A stretch of 9,781 bases of DNA, taken from NCBI GenBank assembly GCA_934700635.1, contig CAKUXU010000031.1, forward strand, positions 1 to 9,781, given 5' to 3'. The notes under the pieces are model-generated. The model had not been told where the DNA came from, did no database searches, and saw only the letters and a program-made list of their open reading frames with translations. This DNA is from an uncultured Eubacteriales bacterium. GTDB lineage: Bacteria > Bacillota > Clostridia > Oscillospirales > Acutalibacteraceae. Made by a program: the position numbers and the translations under genes. This document shows positions 6,617 to 9,781 of the stretch, in pieces (the stretch's first letter is position 1; the number at the start of each line of letters is the position of its first letter).

Positions 6617-7115
6617 TACTGATATACGAAACTGCGTTTTGGTATCCAAGACTTGCAATAACAACCTCTTCTTTTTCACGCATTTTTCTTTTTTGGAGTC
6701 CACCATCTACATGATCGTAACCAAGAATGTGGAACATACCGTGAGCAACCAAATATGCCAATTCTCTTCCCATCGAATGTCCATATCTCTCACTTTGTTC
6801 AACAACTTTTTCCATGGAAATAACTACATCTCCAAGAATTTGAGCTCCGTTTGCCGGATTAATATCATAGGTTCCATCTTCTTTAGCCATAGAAAAAGAC
6901 AAAACATCTGTAGGAGCGTCTATATTCCTATATTGTTTATTTAAACTTTGTATGTAAAGATTATCAACAAATGTAATGCTAACCTCTGCTGAACCTTTAA
7001 ATTTTTCGCACCTGAGCACTGAGTTGCAGCATCTTCTTACAAGCATGCGTATACCCTTCGGAATTTTAACTTCCTTTTGTCTGTTAACTATTATGACTTT
7101 TATTTTATCTACCAT
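6606..7115 (-). CDS. ybeY: Endoribonuclease YbeY (rRNA maturation factor)
   Basis: YbeY is a zinc-dependent single-strand endoribonuclease acting in 16S rRNA 3'-end maturation and ribosome quality control. The metal-binding signature H-G-M-F-H-I-L-G-Y-D-H gives H125, H129 and H135 in the 169-residue product. The preceding N-K-Q-Y-R-N-I-D-A-P-T-D-V-L-S-F stretch (about 59-74) and L-G-D-V-V-I-S are equally characteristic. Two in-frame ATGs are possible. I prefer 7115 because AGGAGG at 7128-7133 touches the ATG at 7127 directly (zero spacing) but lies 12 bases from 7115, and family members usually begin near this point. It heads the minus-strand block ybeY-dgkA-era-(yqzL-recO). A perfect sigma-A promoter lies about 180 bp upstream. 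Confidence 0.95.
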   Translation of the reverse strand: MVDKIKVIIVNRQKEVKIPKGIRMLVRRCCNSVLRCEKFKGSAEVSITFVDNLYIQSLNKQYRNIDAPTDVLSFSMAKEDGTYDINPANGAQILGDVVISMEKVVEQSERYGHSMGRELAYLVAHGMFHILGYDHVDGGLQKRKMREKEEVVIASLGYQNAVSYISNDD

Positions 7116-7292
7116 GAAATATTCCATCCTCCTGATGAGATTTAATTAATCATAAACTATAAAGATAAAAAATATGACTGCAATAAATAAATTTATTTAT
7201 AAAGCTGAAAAAAAATCCTAGAAATTACCATTTTTATACATATAAATCAAATTCAGCAGCTTTTAAAAGAAATTTTTAAATTCATTGCGTAT
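7116..7292 (-). other. Long AT-rich leader expected upstream of ybeY
   Basis: If transcription starts about seven bases past the -10 at 7299, the ybeY mRNA carries about 177 nt of leader. I see no recognised riboswitch. Structure includes AAAGCTG/CAGCTTT arms on the two sides of a roughly 50-nt loop (7201-7207 and 7257-7263) and a perfect 18-bp A/T palindrome at 7183-7200. Short frames such as an ATG at 7285 coding ten residues lack ribosome sites. AGGAGG at 7128-7133 is the only strong site. A weak TTGCAG-16-TATAGT at 7156-7183 could be a second start point. Confidence 0.35.
7128..7133 (-). promoter_or_regulatory. Ribosome binding site that decides the ybeY start
   Basis: Minus-strand AGGAGG abuts the ATG at 7127 with no spacer, so that codon cannot be used efficiently from this site; the next in-frame ATG, at 7115, has a 12-base spacer. 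Twelve is longer than ideal, so the start call is likely rather than certain. Confidence 0.7.
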
Positions 7293-7298
7293 ATATTA

Positions 7299-7327
7299 AT
7301 TATAAAATATTTTTTATTAACTGTCAA
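7299..7327 (-). promoter_or_regulatory. Perfect-consensus sigma-A promoter driving ybeY and downstream genes
   Basis: On the minus strand TTGACA (7327-7322) and TATAAT (7304-7299) are separated by exactly 17 bases, matching the housekeeping consensus at all twelve positions. It lies between yqfD and ybeY and points to ybeY. It would let the housekeeping block be expressed in growing cells independently of the sporulation genes upstream. The rest of the 285-bp gap (7128-7412) holds no gene, and no clear terminator for yqfD was seen. Confidence 0.8.
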
Positions 7328-7412
7328 ATGTTTTATACTTAAAAAAAAATCCAATAATTTTAACTTTTATGTATTACTACAACAAATAAAATTCTATACA
7401 CTATAATATTTT

Positions 7413-8582
7413 TCAGGATATTTTTTGTTTTTTAGCTATATTTTCTATGCAAGTATAAGTTACTCTTGAAAAGTACTCATTACCTTCCTCGTAATTATCT
7501 ACATTTTTAGAAATTATTTTCATGTCTGAAAATTCATTTTTTTCTTTTTCACTTATAATTGAATCCAAAAATTCTTTAGCTTGCTCTAAAGTTAATGTTT
7601 TTTCTTCGCATTCTTGATAATAACATATATCCGTATGAAATATAATAGGAAATTCTATGCCAAAAATATTTAATTTTTGGTTATATTCTTCAATTCTACA
7701 CGTTTCGTCAATTTTTCTCCAAGGTGTTATATCAAAATCTTTATCACAAGCTTTAATTTTGTATTTTTTTGTTATTTTTCCGCTATCAATTGCATTAAGT
7801 TGGCTAAGTTTAACTTTTTCGGTCACTATTCTTTTGGTTTTTGCAAAAACTTTACCATCAGCTTCTATAAGAGAAGTTCCGCCAGAAGGATCATTTGATA
7901 TACCACTTATAAGTATTTGTCCTTTAATTACCGCATCTCCTTCATTTACACTTGGATTACCTTTATAAACTTCCAAATGATCTATTTGGCCTTCAGATTC
8001 CGCCACTATGTTACAAGCTTCTCCTTCTTTTACAATTTCGGGAGACTTTATTTTCTCTTTTATACACACATTAAGACAGCTTCCTTTTATATTTATAGAT
8101 ATCCAAGATATATCATTTATTTTAGACATAACAAGTTGCTTAATAATAGAAGAATTTATTTTGGATTTTTTTGTGCCGGTTGAAACTCCTAAATCTTTCA
8201 TAACCGAAATTATTTCCGACGAAGAAATATTTTCATTGCCGCTTACATTTATGTTCCAAACACGAAGAGAAAAAAGGTGAATAATAAAAATGAATGTAAA
8301 AATTCCAACTAATATTCCCAATCTTTTTTTATATTTAAATAAAAAAACTGGCCAGCCGAATTTTTTTATAATCTCTACTTTTGAGCCGGATTTATCTGCT
8401 TCGGAATTAATAAATTTATATTCAGGGGATAAAATTTTTGCGTATAAACTTCCGTTAATTTTCTTTAAATCCCATAAATTTATCTCTTTTTTTACTATAT
8501 TATTCAAAAATTTTTCTGGGAATCCACCTGTAACTTTAAAGGAAACATATCCACATACCCACCTAAAAGCATCAAGTATCAA
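7413..8582 (-). CDS. yqfD: Sporulation protein YqfD
   Basis: YqfD is a membrane protein of the sporulation programme; in B. subtilis yqfC-yqfD is under mother-cell sigma-E control and the biochemical role is unclear. It has 389 residues, close to the B. subtilis protein. The N-terminal G-Y-V-S-F-K-V-T-G-G-F-P-E-K-F-L-N stretch is the family hallmark. A single membrane helix lies at about 88-106, followed by V-W-N-I-N-V-S-G-N, which starts a region resembling an FtsQ-type POTRA fold (inference), then a long predicted extracytoplasmic part with a hydrophobic Y-E-E-G-N-E-Y-type end. The start codon is TTG, with GGGAGGTG at 8591-8598 correctly placed; no ATG alternative lies nearby in frame. The gene begins 33 bp after yqfC ends, in the same operon. 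Confidence 0.92.
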   Translation of the reverse strand: MILDAFRWVCGYVSFKVTGGFPEKFLNNIVKKEINLWDLKKINGSLYAKILSPEYKFINSEADKSGSKVEIIKKFGWPVFLFKYKKRLGILVGIFTFIFIIHLFSLRVWNINVSGNENISSSEIISVMKDLGVSTGTKKSKINSSIIKQLVMSKINDISWISINIKGSCLNVCIKEKIKSPEIVKEGEACNIVAESEGQIDHLEVYKGNPSVNEGDAVIKGQILISGISNDPSGGTSLIEADGKVFAKTKRIVTEKVKLSQLNAIDSGKITKKYKIKACDKDFDITPWRKIDETCRIEEYNQKLNIFGIEFPIIFHTDICYYQECEEKTLTLEQAKEFLDSIISEKEKNEFSDMKIISKNVDNYEEGNEYFSRVTYTCIENIAKKQKIS

Positions 8583-8590
8583 AAAGCTTT

Positions 8591-8598
8591 CACCTCCC
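8591..8598 (-). promoter_or_regulatory. Ribosome binding site for the TTG start of yqfD
   Basis: Minus-strand GGGAGGTG, with the GGAGG core ten bases upstream of the TTG at 8582-8580. The strength of this site is the main reason to accept TTG as the start. Confidence 0.8.
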
Positions 8599-8615
8599 GA
8601 TTTTAAAAAATTTTA

Positions 8616-8906
8616 TTAAGTTATAAATTCAATTGAAGTAATAAAACCCTTTATAACAAGCGAATCCGAATTCAAACATTTTATTTCTAAATCTCTTCCA
8701 AAAAATGAAATACCCATTTTTTTCATATTTATTTTGATCATATTTTCATCATACTGAGCAATATTTTTGCATCCTTCTATAATTGCTTCACGATTTCCTC
8801 GTATTTCTATATTTACAGGATCAAGCATAATTCCTACGGATGAATTTTTAAAATTTTCAAAATTTAAAAATTTAGATTTTTTATTTAAAACTTTTTTATC
8901 TGACAA
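8616..8906 (-). CDS. yqfC: Sporulation protein YqfC (YabP/YqfC family)
   Basis: This is a small soluble sporulation protein of 96 residues, paired with YqfD in nearly all endospore formers; no enzymatic activity is known. The family pattern is clear: an N-terminal polar region, then I-E-I-R-G-N-R-E-A-I-I-E-G-C-K-N-I-A-Q-Y (about 33-52), I-K-I-N-M-K-K-M-G-I-S-F-F-G-R-D-L-E-I, and the final L-V-I-K-G-F-I-T-S-I-E-F. Relatives often have histidine in E-N/G-H-x-G where this one has G-C-K. The start is TTG with AAGGTG at 8912-8917, five bases upstream, and a second GGGAG just before it. The next in-frame ATG would cut off about a quarter of the protein. The gene is divergent from ylbJ, with 114 bp between the two starts. 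Confidence 0.9.
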   Translation of the reverse strand: MSDKKVLNKKSKFLNFENFKNSSVGIMLDPVNIEIRGNREAIIEGCKNIAQYDENMIKINMKKMGISFFGRDLEIKCLNSDSLVIKGFITSIEFIT

Positions 8907-8926
8907 GGATTCACCTTCTCCCTTAC

Positions 8927-8957
8927 TTCGTATGTAGTCAATTTTTAAATAATATGC
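8927..8957 (-). promoter_or_regulatory. Candidate sigma-E promoter for yqfC-yqfD
   Basis: The minus strand reads GCATATT (8957-8951), a full match to the sigma-E -35 pattern KMATATT, and CATACGAA (8934-8927), six of eight matches to CATACAAT. The spacer is 16 bases, slightly longer than the common 13-15. The -10 lies 20 bases before the TTG start. The family's known sigma-E control in B. subtilis favours this reading, but the sequence alone leaves doubt. Confidence 0.4.
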
Positions 8958-9020
8958 TTAAACCAAAATAAAAATCACATATGATTGCATATATATAGAA
9001 AGCTGGGAGGATTTTACCTA

Positions 9021-9781
9021 ATGGAAATTATATCTTGTAAAAAAAATTTTAAATTATATATAAAAAATGGTCTAATATGCATTTTAGTTTTTGCTTTAAT
9101 GATAGAAATAATTTTAAATTCAAAATATATTTCAAAAGGAATTATACTCTCCTCTAAGTACTGCTTTGAAATTTTAATTCCTTCACTTTTTCCTTTTATG
9201 TTTCTTTCCAGATTTATTATTGCGTCCGAAATGCTTAGTTTTTTGAAAAAACCGCTAGACAAAATAACAAAATTTATTTTTTATCTTCCAGGAGCTTGTG
9301 CTCCGGCAATATTTTTGAGTTTAATAGGTGGCTATCCTGTAGGTGCAGCAGGAGCAAAAACACTCATTGAGAATAAAGAAATAAATTCCGAACAGTTGAA
9401 TCGTATGCTTAGTTTTTCTGTAAATGCAGGACCTGCTTTTTTTATAGATATAGTCGGGAGAACAATTTTAAAAAATAATTTTTTAGGAATTACAGTATTT
9501 ATAATTCAAGTTTGCATTTCTATTTTTTTAGGAATAATCTTAGGAATTATATCAAGAATAAAAAAAGTTCCTTATTATTCAAAAAATGAAAATAAAGGAA
9601 AAGATAAAACATTACCGGAATCTATTATAAAATCAACCTCAGAAACATCTGTTTCAATAATAAATATGTGCAGCCTAATTTTAGTTTTTAATGTAGTTAT
9701 TTCAGTAATTGAAAAATTTTTAACTGTTAAAAATGAATTTTATATTTTAATCATTTCATGCCTGGAAATAACTTCCGGATG
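9021..9781 (+). CDS. ylbJ: YlbJ/SpoVV, sporulation membrane protein, 3' end outside the window
   Basis: This is the N-terminal 253 codons of a polytopic membrane protein. In B. subtilis YlbJ is SpoVV, which sits in the outer forespore membrane and moves dipicolinic acid from the mother cell towards the forespore. The hallmarks are Gate-domain (nucleoside-recognition) motifs: I-L-I-P-S-L-F-P-F-M near residues 51-60, L-I-G-G-Y-P-V-G-A (about 101-109), and S-V-N-A-G-P-A-F-F (about 132-140). At least four membrane helices are visible: about 16-33, 49-67, 88-102 and 153-176. GGGAGG at 9005-9010 lies ten bases before the ATG. No confident promoter was found in the short shared upstream region. The frame is intact to the right edge, ending in an I-T-S-G stretch. 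Confidence 0.92.
   Translation, partial: MEIISCKKNFKLYIKNGLICILVFALMIEIILNSKYISKGIILSSKYCFEILIPSLFPFMFLSRFIIASEMLSFLKKPLDKITKFIFYLPGACAPAIFLSLIGGYPVGAAGAKTLIENKEINSEQLNRMLSFSVNAGPAFFIDIVGRTILKNNFLGITVFIIQVCISIFLGIILGIISRIKKVPYYSKNENKGKDKTLPESIIKSTSETSVSIINMCSLILVFNVVISVIEKFLTVKNEFYILIISCLEITSG

Noticed and set aside
6617..6706. 30-residue N-terminal extension of DgkA
   Set aside because: It would overlap ybeY by about 100 bp, is Lys-rich and unlike DgkA N-termini, whereas M-M-T-K at 6616 matches the usual beginning.
7156..7183. TTGCAG-16-TATAGT promoter nearer to ybeY
   Set aside because: Only three of six -35 bases match; the perfect promoter at 7299-7327 is far better. Kept only as a remark.
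7253..7285. Ten-residue leader peptide upstream of ybeY
   Set aside because: No ribosome site, nearly at the predicted 5' end, and random short frames are expected.
7657..8619. Several plus-strand open frames antisense to yqfD
   Set aside because: They are Phe/Ile/Ser-rich complements of a Lys/Glu-rich gene with no ribosome sites; typical shadows in AT-rich DNA.
9014..9262. Minus-strand open frame antisense to ylbJ
   Set aside because: It covers the well-supported N-terminus of YlbJ and has no ribosome site or motif.

Overview
The window is AT-rich (about 30% GC by eye) and looks like chromosome from a spore-forming member of the Clostridia or a related low-GC Firmicute. The reasons are the strong GGAGG-type ribosome sites, the B. 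subtilis-like neighbourhood ybeY-dgkA-era-yqzL-recO, and three genes of the mother-cell sporulation programme (yqfC, yqfD, ylbJ/spoVV). No rRNA, tRNA, insertion sequence, phage gene or CRISPR array was seen. The species cannot be named from this.

Layout: (1) 1-1653, plus strand: the 3' part of a large unrecognised gene. It encodes an acidic 7-residue tandem repeat, then a lysine-rich coiled coil, then a mostly helical unknown region and a disordered tail, and it ends at a clear hairpin terminator. (2) 1776-4174, plus strand: feoA-feoB, a ferrous-iron uptake operon with no feoC. (3) 4145-7127, minus strand: ybeY, dgkA, era, yqzL and recO, in that transcription order. These are housekeeping genes for ribosome maturation, lipid recycling, 16S/30S assembly and recombinational repair. 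ybeY/dgkA, dgkA/era and yqzL/recO overlap; era is separated from yqzL by a probable weak terminator. The last gene, recO, converges on feoB and the two coding ends overlap by 30 bp. (4) 7128-7412: a gap holding a perfect TTGACA-17-TATAAT promoter aimed at ybeY. In many relatives phoH and yqfF/pgpH sit here. (5) 7413-8906, minus strand: yqfC-yqfD, both starting with TTG. (6) 9021 to the edge, plus strand: the 5' part of ylbJ (spoVV), divergent from yqfC.

How the genes work together: FeoA/FeoB import Fe2+. The ybeY-recO block is a classic essential or near-essential cluster, here apparently under its own sigma-A promoter, which separates it from the sporulation genes yqfC-yqfD upstream. The divergent yqfC/ylbJ pair would be expressed in the mother cell during sporulation, when YlbJ/SpoVV passes dipicolinic acid towards the forespore.

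Most of the window is ordinary conserved chromosome. The least explained part is the repeat protein at the left edge. Secondary oddities are the loss of phoH/yqfF from the cluster, a RecO with six rather than four zinc-finger-type cysteines, a C-terminally extended DgkA, and a hairpin that could hide the yqzL ribosome site.
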